NCBI GenBank assembly: GCA_947359465.1
Contig: OX375878.1
Span: forward strand, 78,660,416-78,724,415
Source of the DNA: Metellina segmentata
Lineage: Eukaryota; Arthropoda; Arachnida; Araneae; Tetragnathidae
DNA: 64,000 bases
Direction: 5' to 3'
Shown: piece by piece, positions 1 through 13,196 of the stretch
How positions within the stretch are numbered: the stretch's first letter is position 1
Layout: each line of letters begins with the position of its first letter
The notes under the pieces: generated by a model
Told to the model about the DNA's origin: nothing
Database searches by the model: none
The model's input: only the letters and a program-made list of their open reading frames with translations
Position numbers and translations under genes: made by a program

Positions 1-3000
1 TATTGTAAACTTTCAACAAAAAAGAAAACAATAAAATTCTTGCAAAATTAGTTCCTCCAAACTCTGTTTTAACAATATTTAGAAGCAATGAATGTCTTCA
101 GTAAATTTTGTTTTAAAATTACTTAGTTGAATGTGTTTGTTACACAGCTGTTAGTTTTAATTTGGGATGGAAAATAAAATAAAAAACACAAATCTTTGAA
201 TACAAAAATATTTTGTTAAAAAGAGAATACGGTAATTTTATATAATTTATTTTTGTGTTGAATCTTAGTCATAGAAGAGCTTGTAGAGAATTGTTTGCTA
301 GTCTAACTGTTTTTGAATCAGTAAGTAATGAATATTTGTTTGAAACATCTTCTCCGTCCATGAGCATAGTTGTATATAATGAAAATTCTATATTTTATAG
401 TGATTAATCATCTGAAGAGATATTTTACTCTAAGCTTTCTAACTTAGTGCTGTTTGCAGTGAACTAAGATGCATTTTATTCACTTAGGCATTGCTTATAA
501 GAAATCAATGCTTGAAATTATGATGGATATATAGTTTAGCATTAAATCGTTTTTTTTTTTTTTAAAGGAAATAGTGTCAATTGGTAAAGAATTGTACTAT
601 TCTCTTTTTATTAAGAAAGCACCTATAATTATGTTTATGCACAAGTAAACACATTTCTTTTGTTGAATGATGTGTTATTTTATGATAGCTAACAATAAGA
701 TGTTGTGAGGACTTTCAACATGGCCTTGCTATATCAGCATAAATTGTAATTGAATCCTTGTAATTAAATGGTAACAAGGACGATAGTGTATTACTCTTTT
801 GAATTTCCTTAATTTTGATACTCACTCAAATCAAATTAAGCAATATATATTTTAAGTGCGCTACCAAAGGATTCAAACTAGTCTTTTTGTGCAAAGGAAA
901 ATGTAAAATTATCTTTGTTATTAAAATGGCTGTATTTTTCAAGTGTTTGAAGTTTTGCAGATTATTTTTTATAATGTACACCTTGAAATAAAATATAAAT
1001 TCTATATTTAAAGTAATTTAAAGTACTGTTTTTTAAAGTATGTGTTTGAGTTAAAAAGCTATTATATATAAATTTTTTGTATTATATTTTTTGTATGTGA
1101 GCCTAAAAGAAACATCTTATACATTTGATAATGTATATTGTTACATTCTCGTAATACAAGTATTTTGTAAAATTGCTGTTCAGTAACAATTTTAGTAGCC
1201 ATATTTATGGATAATTTGTTTTACTAATTTTCTGTACTTTATTGCCATAAAGGTATACTTGCTATTAATAATGTTTTTGATAAGTATTCATTCCTTTTCA
1301 AGAATTTACAAAAATAATAAAGTAAATGTTAAAGAAGTTTTTATCCATTTAGACATACCTATTTGGTATTTTGTATATTTAACAATCTGTGATCATTTTT
1401 TAATATAAGAACTTAAGGACTGCACAATCAGACAATTTTCCTGCACTAAAAGAAAGTGTTTTCTTCTGAATCCTTGTACTTTATAAATGCAAATAATAGT
1501 CTTGAATAAGTATAATCAATGAAAGGTATTAGAAAAAGTTGCTGTTTTTTTTTTCATAACGTGAGTGAAAGTGAAAGAAATTATCGGGTTAGGTAAAACA
1601 ATAAACAAAGTTTTAAGCAATGTCTATTTTTATTTCTCTAGTCATGTCTGAATTAATCACACAAATATTCTGTAATTTTTTGGATCACTGTTATAAATAT
1701 GTATTTAATGAAACTGGGTGATATTTGATTCTTTTTTGAAATAAAATGTCTGTTTTCTTGAATTTGCTTCATCTATTAAAATCCATTCTTCAAGTAGTAT
1801 TTTCTATAATCAAGCAAAAATTTAGCGTTTAAAGTATCAAAATGGTTTTTAATTAAGGAAATAACACTTCCACAGAGTTATGAACACAAAGCATCCAAAT
1901 ATTTCCAACAAGTGTTTTGTTGCTTTTACCCTACAGCATTCTTGATGAATGAATAGCCACAACTATTGGTTGAAAGAATCCTAGGATACATTGATTCAGT
2001 TAAAAAATGGAAATCTTGTTAGATGCCATGCAGGAAAGACAACAGGACACAGGGTGGAATAAATACATGGCTGCTAGAGGGTATATACATTTGTGCTTAG
2101 GAAGAAAGGAAGTGAACTTGGGTTTAATGATTTTATGTAGATATTTTATTAACTTTCTGTGAATGAAGTTTCTTCATCAATTTTTTTAGCTATTAACAGT
2201 GATAAAATTTTCCAATTTACCATTAAGATATATACCTTGCCTTAAAGAGACTTTCTGCGTTTGCCATATTAAAAAAGAGAAATTAATTTTTATTGTTATT
2301 TATTTTATTATTACATCTTTCTCTAGAAAACCTTCACAAAACGTGTACCAAGTTGTAGGAATTTTGTGTAGAAATTGCATTTAATTGACTTTTGATAACA
2401 TTTCGTATTTTTTTTTTGAACAATTTAACTTCGAGCAGTTTGAAAATATGTGTAATACTAATGTGATGAAATCTATCGTTTTCCATGAAGTTTTTATGTC
2501 TTAAATACATGAATTGCATTTATATACATTCAATTTATTATAGTTATTTCTTGTTTCTTATTGCTACGTATTTTTATCCGAATCCCTTGGCAGAATAAAC
2601 AAAGCTTTTTTAAATTGAACGATCAATCCATAGTTCTTGTCATGTAGAATCTACATGAAAATGGTTTTCCACTACAGGAGTTTTTATATAGAAAATCACG
2701 ATTAAGAAGTTTTATGTTAAAAAGTTAAACCCGGTTTCTGAAATTTCTTTTGGCCTTAGTTATGTTTGCTTGAATCAGTGGAAAAACACGTTCATGGAAG
2801 ACAAATAGTATTCATACCAATAGGATTTCACTCGTCTAATTAGCTCTTGTATGCCAAGTATTAGATCGTCGAGCGGCAAACGAACCATACCAAATTGTAA
2901 TATCTTTAAGTAGGCATTATTACGTAAAACTTACGAAATAATGCCAATGTTAATTGGGTAAAACTAAGTAAATTGGGCTGAATGCTACGCTTCCTCAAGT

Positions 3001-3460
3001 TCATTGTTGTAACTCCATTTCAGATTCCATGTAAGAAACAGAACACACGAATAGTGTCGTTTAAAATGCAGGCCTTCTATTAGAGATATCCGACGTTTGA
3101 TTGGTGACTTCTGCACAAACTCTAAATCAGCGCGAACACACTGTAACTTTTAAGTTTGTTTGTATGTGTGAAGTTGCATGACTAAAATCCAAATTTTAGA
3201 AAACTTTTTTCAAAGGGTTTGATGTAATCACATCCTTTACACAGCAAAAACACTTAAACATTTTAAACTTAAGCTAAAAATCCTGAAGATATTGGAATAT
3301 TTTTTGAAATTTTGCACGCTTTCTAACAATTAAACAAAGCAACTTTTGGTTATGTTTGTGTTATCGATTTCGAAAAAAAGATTTTTCGGACCACCTTAGA
3401 ACGCTTATATTTTAATTGTTGTTATGATTAATGAAATTTCACAATTTTACTTCAGCATGT
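1..3460. other. AT-rich non-genic stretch
   Basis: Very AT-rich DNA with frequent stops in all frames and no open frame beyond about 61 codons. Several AATAAA hexamers occur, so part of it could be the 3' UTR of a gene further upstream, but nothing in the sequence proves this. I recognise no transposon ends or RNA gene here. Confidence 0.5.
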
Positions 3461-3464
3461 ACAT

Positions 3465-3785
3465 ACACCGAAGTTCCAAAAAAATTGGTACACCAGTCTA
3501 ATGCCTGGTAGACCTATGAGAACATACAACCATAGACTTCTAATATATCTTCTATTATATCTCCCATACAACAGCAGAAATAAGACGAGGCATGAACTCC
3601 ACGAGCTAGCAGAAGAATTCTGTTCGCATTGGACACCATATTTCTTGAAGAAGCGGTACGCAATTCTGTTATATTCTGAGGTGTGTAATTTGTATTCCAC
3701 GGTATACGTTGAATCGCATCCAGATGTGTTGGATAATGTTGAGATCTGGAGACAAGTAGGAATGCAGTACTTGTAACACTTCACT
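3465..3785 (-). mobile_element. Tc1-like transposon, 3'-end fragment
   Basis: On the minus strand the frame reads a degraded Tc1-like C-terminus: a YLSPDLNIIQHIW block near 3750, matching the family's SPDLNPIEHxW catalytic region. After frameshifts comes a LVEFMPRLISAV stretch, resembling the usual ESMPRRIxAVI ending. The left end (about 3465-3490) carries a TTGGAACTTCGG sequence that looks like a terminal inverted repeat, but I find no partner on the right. It is therefore a 5'-truncated, dead copy. Open frames crossing it on both strands are accidental. Confidence 0.6.
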
Positions 3786-4375
3786 TATTGTCCCTTTTCT
3801 GTTTTTTTGTCATTTTTTAGGTGTTTAAGTTCTTAAATTCCACTTGGACAAGAACAATTGTGAACAAATTTAAAAAAATTCATTTTTTCCTTTAAAAAAA
3901 AGTCAAATGTCAATAAATTTGAAAAATTAAAATTTATTTTTTATGTACTTTTTCTTTGTAAAGAAAATGAGGTTTTGAAAAATTTTCCAGCAATTTCTTT
4001 TGGTATTTTCATTTGCCCCAATGATGATGACTTGCGGCAAAATTCCCACGGTCTTTGAAAATTCCTTGAATTTTTTTCCCGAACTCGGGAGCCCTTAAAA
4101 CTCTTTGAAAATTACGGAACTTAGCATGAACGAGTGAATTATTAACTAATGTGAGATATTGGCCAGATCGACTAGGTAAAATCATTTGCAAACACTTCAA
4201 GATATTTTATATAAGATCTGGTACGGCAGATATTTTATGTGAAAATATTTTGCAAGCTCTGAGTGAGTTATCCCTTCCACGATCTAAACTGCTCATGATT
4301 AACCCACTGTCAACTAATCAGTTTTAAAAAGAATATTGACTCATTACTTTCTACCCGAAAAAAAAGAACTAATTA
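3786..4375. other. non-genic stretch
   Basis: AT-rich sequence with poly-A and poly-T runs. No coding pattern or repeat end recognised. Confidence 0.45.
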
Positions 4376-5160
4376 ACATTGGGACATGTAATATTCACAC
4401 AATACATAATGATTTTCTTATAGATCTAAAAGAGCTTGGAGAAGGTGTGTTTGAACTAGTTTTTTCTAATCACAGATTTTCTAATCAGTGGCCTAAACGT
4501 TGATCGACATACAAATTCAAGGAGACTTGAAACTTCCCACTCACTATTTCATCAACCAAACTTGATATAAAGACCAGGCTACATGAAAATTGTTCATTTA
4601 CTTAGAAGATAAACTATGAAGGCTAAGGAGATATTTGTGGTATCAAGTGCAAGTATATTTAATCGTATGACCGAAATTGTTCAGAAAAAGAAACCCCTAA
4701 TACATAAGCTTCATTCTCAACTTGAATTGTTGATAAGAACAATTTTGGGTAAGATCTACAAAGACGAATTCATTCGAGATTTGAAGGTGGAAGATATATG
4801 TCCTCAGAAACTTGCCTCTGGTTGATATTGTGATGGGAGATCAAATTTCTAAAAACCTACAGAATGTGAAAAAGAAGGAAAGAAATTTCTTTCTTCTAAG
4901 GGCTCAGAAGCATTACATTGCTAATGTTAAACATGAATAAATCCTCCTTCAGTTCATCTCTTCTTAAAAGTTTATCCTGTCTTGGTCCTCTTGAGAGACT
5001 CAGTGGTGAGAGTGTACGACGAGTATTAGAAGTTGCAAGAGCAATGTCATGGGAGGTCCCAACAGGCATACTACTGGATGAGTGGAAATTACTCCAAAGA
5101 GAATTTGAGGAAGAAGAATCTTGAATGAAGCGTATTGATGTTTATGACATGACTTTGTGT
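4376..5160 (+). pseudogene. hAT-like transposase relic, middle part
   Basis: Three reading frames together give a hAT-type (DUF4371-like) transposase body. CNIHTIHNDFLIDLKELGE lies near 4390, a segment with FVVSSASIFNRM and PLIHKLHSQLELLIRTIL at 4616-4825, then an ILLDEWKLLQREFEEEES stretch ending at 5124. The order (His/Cys helix, PLIH segment, DEWKLLQ) matches what I know of this family, and the protein continues at 6420 with the dimerisation domain. Stops and frameshifts show it is dead. The break at about 5160-6420 is occupied by a retrotransposon fragment on the other strand, which suggests a nested insertion. Confidence 0.6.
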
Positions 5161-5224
5161 GAGGGGAGACTCTAAAGAGTGCCAGCACCGCGACCAGTAG
5201 TCTATTGTACTGAAAACCCCTACA

Positions 5225-6145
5225 GATCTATCAAAGACTGATTTCCAAAATAAATTCCAGCATGTTCTTGGTTGGAATTTTTGACAGCTCCCACTGTTCG
5301 ATACAATGGTATCCCAGATACTCAAATCGTTGGGAAAAGTAATAATTACAATCACACAAAACGTGTATAGGACTCTCCTCTACCATCCGACAGCCTCTAC
5401 ATAATGGGTCAACACCTATAAGGTTAAGGTATCAATTTAGGGCACAGTGGACAGTTTGATAGCCAATAGCTACCCTGATTTCTCTTCGGCTCAATTTCAG
5501 CAGTTCCCTTGATCTGTTCCAGGGAGATTGTTGATTAAGCTCTTTGGCTTGTCTTTGATCATTAGATTGAAGCCATGTATGGTAAGATTGGTCCAGGAGT
5601 AAACCTTTGATAGTCTTTCCAACCACATCGTAAGGTAGACACAAAACAGGCTCTGGTCCAATAAATGGCATTTCATATCCACGTTTAGCTAGTTGGTCTG
5701 CCATTTAATTTCCCTCAATGCCACAATGACCAGGGACCTAGATAAGAGACACCTTTTTTCTCTCAGCCAGACCCACAAGTGCATTGTGACATTCCCAAAC
5801 TACTTTTGAAGAAAAGCACTCTGCAGGGCCTTAATGGCAGCTTGGGATGTCAGAGAAGATCTTTATGACCCTCTTGACAACCCTTTGGAGGCAGTTGTAT
5901 TTACAAGCAGGGATCGCTGGAAGCTCAGCCTGATACACAGTGGCCAACTTACCCGGAGAGAAAGATAGCTTTATTTTTTGATTATGATAAAAATCATCTG
6001 AACTAGTCCCATGAGATCTTTTTGAACCATCTGTGTACCAAATTTCATCACCTCCCCTGATCAGACTGGAGACAAATCTCCAGTCCTCTTTAGTTGGAAA
6101 GATAATGTATTTGGCTTGAAAGAGCAAAACTGCTTTGACATCCAA
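5225..6145 (-). pseudogene. non-LTR retrotransposon RNase H fragment
   Basis: Read on the minus strand from 6145 to about 5225 this is the C-terminus of a Jockey/I-clade type ORF2. WYTDGSK (the first catalytic Asp of RNase H1) lies near 6040, and a LATVYQAELPAI stretch (the catalytic Glu) near 5930. MADQLAKRGYEMPF (the last catalytic Asp/helix) is at 5704. A C-terminal knuckle CRGCRMVEESPIHVLCDC follows near 5370. Frameshifts break it into at least two frames. Reverse transcriptase and endonuclease are missing, as expected of a 5'-truncated copy. It interrupts the hAT-like relic. Confidence 0.8.
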
Positions 6146-6419
6146 TCAGATTTCATTAGTAGATAAAGATTTTCTTTTACCTACAAATCAACATTTTTGA
6201 ACATAAGCATTTCATACGACGATTTCCATAGACCCATGATTTTGAGGCGTTGTGAACACGAAATTGCCTCTAATTCCGTTTGTTTATGTAGTGGTAAGAT
6301 TACTAGAAGCATGTATATGTTTTCAGACTCTGTGAGGAAGTGGTATGCATTGCACTTGTACTATTGATGTTTACTGGAACTAGTTCTTCAGACTGTGAGA
6401 CATTAGTGGTGTGATTTTA
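6146..6419. other. unassigned segment inside split hAT relic
   Basis: Lies between the retrotransposon RNase H fragment and the resumption of the hAT-like frame. No coding pattern. It could be more of the retrotransposon, upstream of its RNase H, too decayed to read. Confidence 0.3.
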
Positions 6420-6930
6420 AATATCCAGTTGTGTCAAAGCTAGTGAATGCTGCTCAATCAATTCCTCATGGTAGTACTGACATTGAACGTGGCTTCTCAA
6501 CCTCAGGAAGAGCTTTGATAGGAGACAGAGCATCAATGTCCGAACGCACACTCAATGTATTGATGACGTTCAAAAGTAGCTTGGCAAATTTTGACAACCA
6601 ACCTTTGATGCCTATCACATCAAAGTTAATGGATATGGGAAGGGTTGGGTTGCATATAAAGCCTACAATACCTATTTAGAAGATATAAAACGGAAGGCAC
6701 AAGAAAAATTAGAGAAGGACAAAAGCAAAAAAGAAAGACTGGAAGCAGAGGAAAATAAATATTTAAAGCAGCTGGCAAAGAAAAAAAAGGTAATAAAAGA
6801 AGCAGAACGATACTTAAAATTATGTGTAAGGAAGAGGATGAGGCGTCGGACAGTGCTTGGAAGCCAATCATACTCAAGAAAAGATTTTAATCAAGCAGAA
6901 CTTGCTCAGGCAATGATTGAAGGGGTGGCA
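6420..6930 (+). pseudogene. hAT-like transposase relic, C-terminal dimerisation domain
   Basis: Begins with YPVVSKLVNAAQSIPHGSTD and continues with IERGFSTSGRAL, then SMSERTLNVLMTFKSSL, the hallmark of the hAT-family C-terminal dimerisation domain (HGxADVERxFS type). After a frameshift near 6650 a Lys/Glu-rich coiled segment follows (LEKDKSKKERLEAEENKYLK region) to about 6930. It continues the relic at 4376-5160, so the parent protein was split by the insertion between them. Not functional. Confidence 0.7.
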
Positions 6931-7944
6931 ACAGTCTATTATTGTTATTTGTTACTTTTTTTTGTTCGATTTCTCACTTATTATCAATTTTTTTTGCTTG
7001 ATTAGTCACTTCGTCACTTTATTACACCTTAAGGTATCCGACTACCTTCGGAGAAGATTTTTTGAAATTATTTAAAATGTAACTTTTTTTCTGCATCATA
7101 TTAAAAATTAGGGCTAAAAAGATGAAACAACATTAAAACATTTTATTTTGTATTATTTTTTTAAATCTATTTTAGGTATGAAAAACACGTGAAATATAGC
7201 AAAAACTAACTCTACCGCAAAATAAGATAATTCAAAATTAAATTAATATATTTTCAATTTGTATGGTTTATAATAAAGATCAAAGTCTCTTTAAGGAATT
7301 GGTTCATTCTCGTAGCTGTAAACCAGTTCCATAAAAGTTAGCTGGGTTTGAAACAGAAACAAGTACAAAATCTTCGAAAATTTGGATGCAATCACAATTT
7401 ATTCCAATAACAACAAAAAGCTAATTGGTTGATTAACACAGGTGTGGACCAATCCCTTCATTAAACTAACCTAACTAAACCTACTTCATTAAAGTATTCC
7501 TACAAAAATTTATCACATTTGAAGCATAACTTTTTGAGTTACACTATTTTGCGTAAAAACAAAATGCTGAAAAAGTGATTTTGAGATAAAGCTAAATATA
7601 TACTTCAAAATGGAAACACACTTACCACATAAAAGTGGAATTTCAAAATGACCCTGTTTTGTATAATTCACCATCTGTGAATCACCTAAATAGTTTATCT
7701 TTTTTTTTCTTATAGCTCGCAAAATTTTCCTACGCTTCTTCGCAATAGGTGTTGCATTGCCGCTTGGAATCATGGATTCTAACGCGATCCAAACAATGGT
7801 AACACTTTGTGGTGAAAAAACCAGGATTTGAAATGTTCAGCTTCTATAAAATGATCATACAGCCTTTATAACCATCATTGTTTTCTATGACGGCATCATA
7901 GCCCCCTAATATAAGAGTTTTCAGGCTCATGAAGAATCTAATTG
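6931..7944. other. non-genic stretch
   Basis: AT-rich sequence with no supported gene or recognised transposon end. Short open frames on the minus strand (for example 7513-7773) have no family signature. Confidence 0.4.
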
Positions 7945-7993
7945 CACCTAAGCTGGCACCCCACTTTCCAAACTTCCGTACCACGCCAAAGAT
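7945..7993 (-). repeat. SINE fragment
   Basis: A 49-bp piece matching, in reverse orientation, the central body of the SINE at 11238-11553 (the GGGGTGCCAGC and GTGGAAGTTTGG region). Head and tail are absent. Confidence 0.5.
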
Positions 7994-9819
7994 CAAGGGA
8001 ATAAAAATTACCATTAGTTTTATAACATCTGAGTTGGACTTAAAAGTTCGTAAAAAAAGTGATTCTTTAAAAAGTGTGGATTTGATAAATATATTCACTC
8101 TCTTTGTTGCTACAAACTCGAAATTTAAAAAATCACTAACGTGGAATTAAGCAGTCAAAATGTATTGGGATTCCTCATACATTCCTCATTTATAATCGTC
8201 ATCAATTGATTTTAAATGACATTTACTAAAACAAGTTCTTCAAATGTTGATTGAAAATTTCCGTGTTTTTATTTATAAATCCTATTATTGCGTGAAGGTA
8301 TTACTTGAAAGAAACTTCTTAGTCTTCCTTACATCAATTCGCTCTCTTATTATTTTGTTCTAATTCTAACTAATTACTAATTTAATCAGAATTAACAAGT
8401 ACAAATAGTAAAAAAAACACAGTGTAATAGAAAGATACTACTTTACATGTGTGTGGCCTTTTATTTAATTATTAATCGTATGTGGGTAATTCCGGTATTA
8501 CTTAAGTTAATCTGGCTATTATAAATGTAGATATTTTTAACGGCATTCACATTAATGTATGAATAGAATGAATTATTCATAACAATTGTAGTTTTGTGAA
8601 ATGTTTTGTATGCATATTTAGTTCTAAACTTCTTGTGGAATGACTTGAATCACTTATGGATCAATCCGTGACTAAATGTAATTGCAAATTTTCAAAAATA
8701 AATTGATGTCTGTGTCCGTTTGACCCTAACATTTGACTCTTTTTTACGTGTTTTTGAAAAAGAATGGTATCCAAGTACATAAATTGTATATAAATTGCAT
8801 TTTTCATAAGTTTATCATTAAATCTATGTTAATTATAAAAATATTTCATTATGCTAACATGCTTACATCATAAGTCTATCGTATTCTTTGTTTGGTTTTG
8901 CTCTAATCCATGAAACAGTCTGTTTGGTATAAATGCGCAGTATGTGAAATCTGGAGATATCTCTTGTCCCGGTTGTGAGAAAAAAGATTTATCACACCCA
9001 GGCTTGTTTCGATACAATATAGAGGTTGTTTCCATCTTTAAAAAAAATATTTTATACAAAGTTTCCGGCTGAAATTAAAGCATTAAGGAAAATGTAAAAT
9101 TCTAATACAACACACAAAACATAGGTGACAGCAATAGTGTACTTGTTTGTCGGGAATGTACTACCATTATTGAATAATTTTCAAAAAAAAATCATTTTAA
9201 TATTTTGAAATGTTTTTCAAAAAACAAATTTCTCGTACAAACGATTAAGTTTGAATTTATTAAAATATTAATCATGAATAAAGGTACTGTAAAATTTGTA
9301 GTTTATAATCTACTAGCAAAATTTCCCGGAATTGCTCTAATTGAATTGATTAAACGTGATACGAAACATTACTTTCCATATTACAAAAAAATGCAAATAT
9401 AGAACAAAAAAATAAGTATATGTAAAGTAATTTTTGAAATTACATTTTGACATTTTTATAGTTTCTACAATTTACTTTGAAAGAAATACGTATGCTTGCT
9501 TTATCATCTATATAATATATTCCACATACATCGCATTATACTGTAAGACAAAATTACAAAAGATGATAGTGAGATGACTATTACAGAAATCGATTTTGAG
9601 TTTCGGAGTGATCATTAAAGCTTTTTAAGTCATTTCCTATAAAAATGACAGACTTACAGAGTATTATTATAACCAGTTATCATACCAATATTTTTTGACT
9701 TGTAGCACACTTTAAAGGATTGAGATATTTCCGAATTCCACCATCATTATGAAATGTTGTTGCTCAAATTGATTCCATATTTATCAATTTCTAGCAAAAA
9801 CTTTATTTCTTAAAACTTC
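7994..9819. other. non-genic stretch
   Basis: AT-rich, many homopolymer runs. I see no gene, RNA or recognisable repeat. Confidence 0.45.
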
Positions 9820-10059
9820 CATTCGGTATGAAAAATGACATCTTGTTTTCAAATTAATTGGCTTCAACACAGACAAAACACAGTTAATCGGTTACAATTT
9901 TTCGAAAAACAGAAGGTCAATTTTACAGCGCTTTTAAAACATTCGGTATGAAAAATGACATCTTATTTTCAAATTAATTGGCTTCAACACAGACAAAACA
10001 CAGTTAATCGGTTACAATTTTTCGAAAAACAGAAGGTCAATTTTACAGCGCTTTTAAAA
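9820..10059. repeat. near-perfect 120-bp tandem duplication
   Basis: Two head-to-tail 120-bp units (9820-9939 and 9940-10059), each starting CATTCGGTATGAAAAATGAC. I find a single difference (G versus A in the TCTT(G/A)TTTTC segment, about ten bases after the unit-start motif). Everything around is old and decayed, so this is a very recent duplication, a polymorphic locus or an assembly artefact. Confidence 0.95.
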
Positions 10060-10668
10060 AAGAAAATCAATAATTTTAACAAATGTTTCAGATAGCAAAG
10101 TTGCATAAGCATACCTTCAACTCGTAAAGTATACAACCTCGGCCCTCTGCTTCTTAAAACCAAAACTTTCAACTTTTCAAAAGCCCAGAAAGAATAATTT
10201 GTAACTGATATTATTTAAAAAGATCAGTAAAGTTTTATTTTAAAATTCCCTTAACTCTAACTGGCATGGATTTTTAAATCGATTATTTGTGGTGCTTTTT
10301 TGACAACTCAGAGATCCGGTACCTATCAGGGAACTCTTGACCTATTTAGAATGATAGATGTTATTTTTTGAAACTTTCAATACAATACTTTAAAATGATT
10401 AGGAAAAAAAAAAAAAAAAGGTTTTAATTATTTTTAATTGCATCTTGTAATGGAAAAAGACAGAATTAAAAAAAATTTGTAATTACAACATATGGTTACA
10501 TGTCTTATTTTACAATAATTTTGTTTTAGCGTTACACTCTTATAAAGTTAAGGTTCTTCTTATTTGAAAGGTTTTATATTGAATACTTGATTTATTTTTA
10601 TGAAACGGATTTCTACAGATCATTATGTATTGAATCATGACTTTCATGAGAAATTGGTTAAGATAAAC
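10060..10668. other. non-genic stretch
   Basis: AT-rich, with a poly-A run near 10400. Nothing recognised. Confidence 0.45.
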
Positions 10669-10925
10669 ACATCGGAAAAAGTGACACAGCTCAAAATTGC
10701 AGTATTTGAAAAACATCAACTTAAAGGATACTATAAAACTTGTGTTGACATAGTATAAGCTTCTCTTTTAAATTTTAGGTAAGTATTTATGGTGGTAACT
10801 TCTATTATATTCTATAGAATAGTAATATAACACGCTGGGGCTCCTCATACATATTTTTCAATGACATAACATCAAAATTTTTATTTTTTGACTTGTGTCA
10901 CTTTTATTGCCGGGGTGAGACATAC
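10669..10925 (-). mobile_element. MITE family A, copy 1
   Basis: About 257 bp, inverted relative to the copies at 29414 and 52835. The ends share AAAAGTGACACA and, at the right end, TGTGTCACTTTTATTGCCGG. The centre carries a TATTCTATAGAATAG palindrome next to AACACGCTGGGGC. The left inverted repeat has lost the CACCCCGGC part found in the other copies. No coding capacity, so it depends on a transposase elsewhere. Confidence 0.8.
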
Positions 10926-11237
10926 TGCCAAGGAATAAAACCATGTAAGTTAACGATATTTTGCACAAAATAAGTTTTTCGTTAAAATCCAACTCCTAAA
11001 TAATTTATTTATAACCCCACAAAACATTGGAACACATAAGTGAAAGAAATATTCAAATATGACTGCATCATTTGCTGTCCTGATTTGATTCATAAACTCA
11101 GAATTCTAAGCAAAATTAGAAAATGAAACATTAATTTTGGAGTTATGAAATACCTAGTAGCACAATAACATTTATTATCAGTGGGTTTTTTGTTTGTGCC
11201 TTCGCCTTAAATAGACTCGTTTCTTTACATAATATAG
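10926..11237. other. non-genic stretch
   Basis: Short AT-rich spacer between MITE copy 1 and the SINE. Nothing recognised. Confidence 0.4.
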
Positions 11238-11553
11238 CCGACCAACCGGTATAGTTCTTAAGGTGTTAGCCTCTAGATTGGAAAGTTCCTGGTTCGAATC
11301 CGGGTCCGGGCATGGATATTTGTAAGCGTGTTGTATAGAGGCGGCTGGTACAAATTAAATCTCTCGTGACCGAAAGTCCTCACTTTGGGTTGTGGAAGTT
11401 TGGAGAGTGGGGTGCCAGCTAAGGTGTTTAATCATAATCTGACCGTAGTTCAAATTTACGAGGTGTTGTCCTTGGATCTTTCCCTTAAGGGATTGATCCC
11501 AGAGCGTCGTCAATAGCTCGTTGTGTTGCTCTAGTACGATGTTAATTAAAAAT
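11238..11553 (+). mobile_element. tRNA-derived SINE, most complete copy
   Basis: The first ~75 bp look like a tRNA: an A-box-like GGTATAGTTCTTAAGG and a perfect B box GGTTCGAATCC (RNA polymerase III internal promoter). A unique body follows (GTTGTGGAAGTTTGGAGAG, GGATTGATCCCAGAG, GTTGTGTTGCT), then a 3' tail ending in TTAATTAAA. The same body recurs at least five times in the window on both strands. That shows a dispersed SINE rather than a tRNA gene. Confidence 0.8.
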
Positions 11554-13196
11554 TACCAATTACATAATGTAAGTTATGCAAAATAAAATATTATTAATCA
11601 CTTCATATAATCAAGTATTTATAAATTATTGATATACTAAAAAAAAGTTTGTTCAAACATAAGTATTAGAGCTTATATTCTTTACAAATAATTTTTTGGA
11701 ATTTTTTTTTCCTGCGATACTGGTAAAGCAATCTGAGTACCGTACAACAATCATAATAATATTCGATGTTACAATGGAATTAAAAATTATTTTTATCCCT
11801 CGCTGCACACCTAAGACAAATAGAATGAGTGCCAATATATAGCCAATGTTACTCCTTGGGTTCTAAAGAATAAATGTACTAAATTTGGTGTAGATTGGTC
11901 AAACAGGGTATATTTGCATAGAAAACAGACACACAGACATCAGCTTTGCTTTATACGAGTAGATATAGAGATCACATTAAAATGAGAAGTTATGCTATAA
12001 AAATTTATCTTCATCAGTAATTTATTAATGATCTTTTACAGAAAATAATGCACTTACGCGGAAAAAAAACCAACTAACTCCTTTAATTCGAACACTGTTC
12101 ATATTAGAACAAATTCAAAGGTATCATTCAACAGAAAATAATGTCCTCTACAAATTCAAGTTTAGAAAAAAAAATTTATAAAAGGCTTTATATTAAATTA
12201 TTTCATATTAAATTTTGCACAAACATCGAAATTTATAATGCAAACGCCAAATTTTTATGCTATAGCCAGATTCTGCATCATTAAATTAGTCTAAATATGA
12301 AATTTCATGACTTTACTACTTTTATATCCCGAGGTATTCAATCCTAAAGTTCGTGCAAATTTCAAGAATTATCTCGACATAGTAAATCTCTATTTGTAGA
12401 TCGAGATTAATCGTAGTTATAGCTACCCAAATTTCAAATTTGTCATTATTTCAAATGTATTTTTCAGCGATCCCAGAATTATTATAATTATTATGCAAGT
12501 ACAAACGGTTTAAGAAAAACATTATTATGTTTATTATACAAGTGCAAACGATTATTATCCGAGATTTGTCAGACGTTTTTTAAACTTTTGATTGCCCCTT
12601 AAAATCGCAATAATAAGGAAAGTTTAATGTAGCTGAAAAACTTATAATTGGAATGAGTTGAAAATTTGCATGGCCATACTAAAAGTTCTTCTGAATAGAT
12701 TCACATCAAAATATAATAAGATTCCAATTCCTAAATTTATAAAACATTAATTTAATAACTATTATACATACTAAAAACTATTTTAAAATAAATTATTTGT
12801 CGGATTTTTTTTGAGTTGTTTAACAGGTACAGCATATCAGAGCTATAGTAATATTATTTAGGACGATATCCATAAAAGTCTAAGAAACTGAATTAACATT
12901 AGGAGATCAAACGTTTCTGTACTCATAACTTCGAAACGGTAAGACCTATTGACATGAAATTTGGTATATGAAGTTAAATTTTGATACAGATTCGAAAAAG
13001 TGTGTTGAAATAGGGGGTTCCTATTAGAAATTATGAAGTTAATGCTCATTTTACTATAAAGACGGGCCTTTATGCAAAATTTATTAATTTTAATTTAAGG
13101 AAGACGTTAGTTCCTATTAAACTCTCTTTGAATTTTCCCTAATGTTAAAATTGATCAAATGAAGTGGGTGGTTTGTTTTTCTCGTGTTTAGACATG
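11554..13196. other. non-genic stretch with a possible transposon end
   Basis: Mostly unremarkable AT-rich DNA. The segment 11870-11965 (GACACACAGACATCAGCTTT followed by an ATACGAGTAGATA motif) resembles the terminal sequence of common arthropod repeats, but I cannot pair it with another end. Confidence 0.3.

Noticed and set aside
11241..11315. tRNA gene with A and B boxes
   Set aside because: The sequence continues into a body shared by many copies in the window, and a clean cloverleaf is not evident. It is the head of a SINE.
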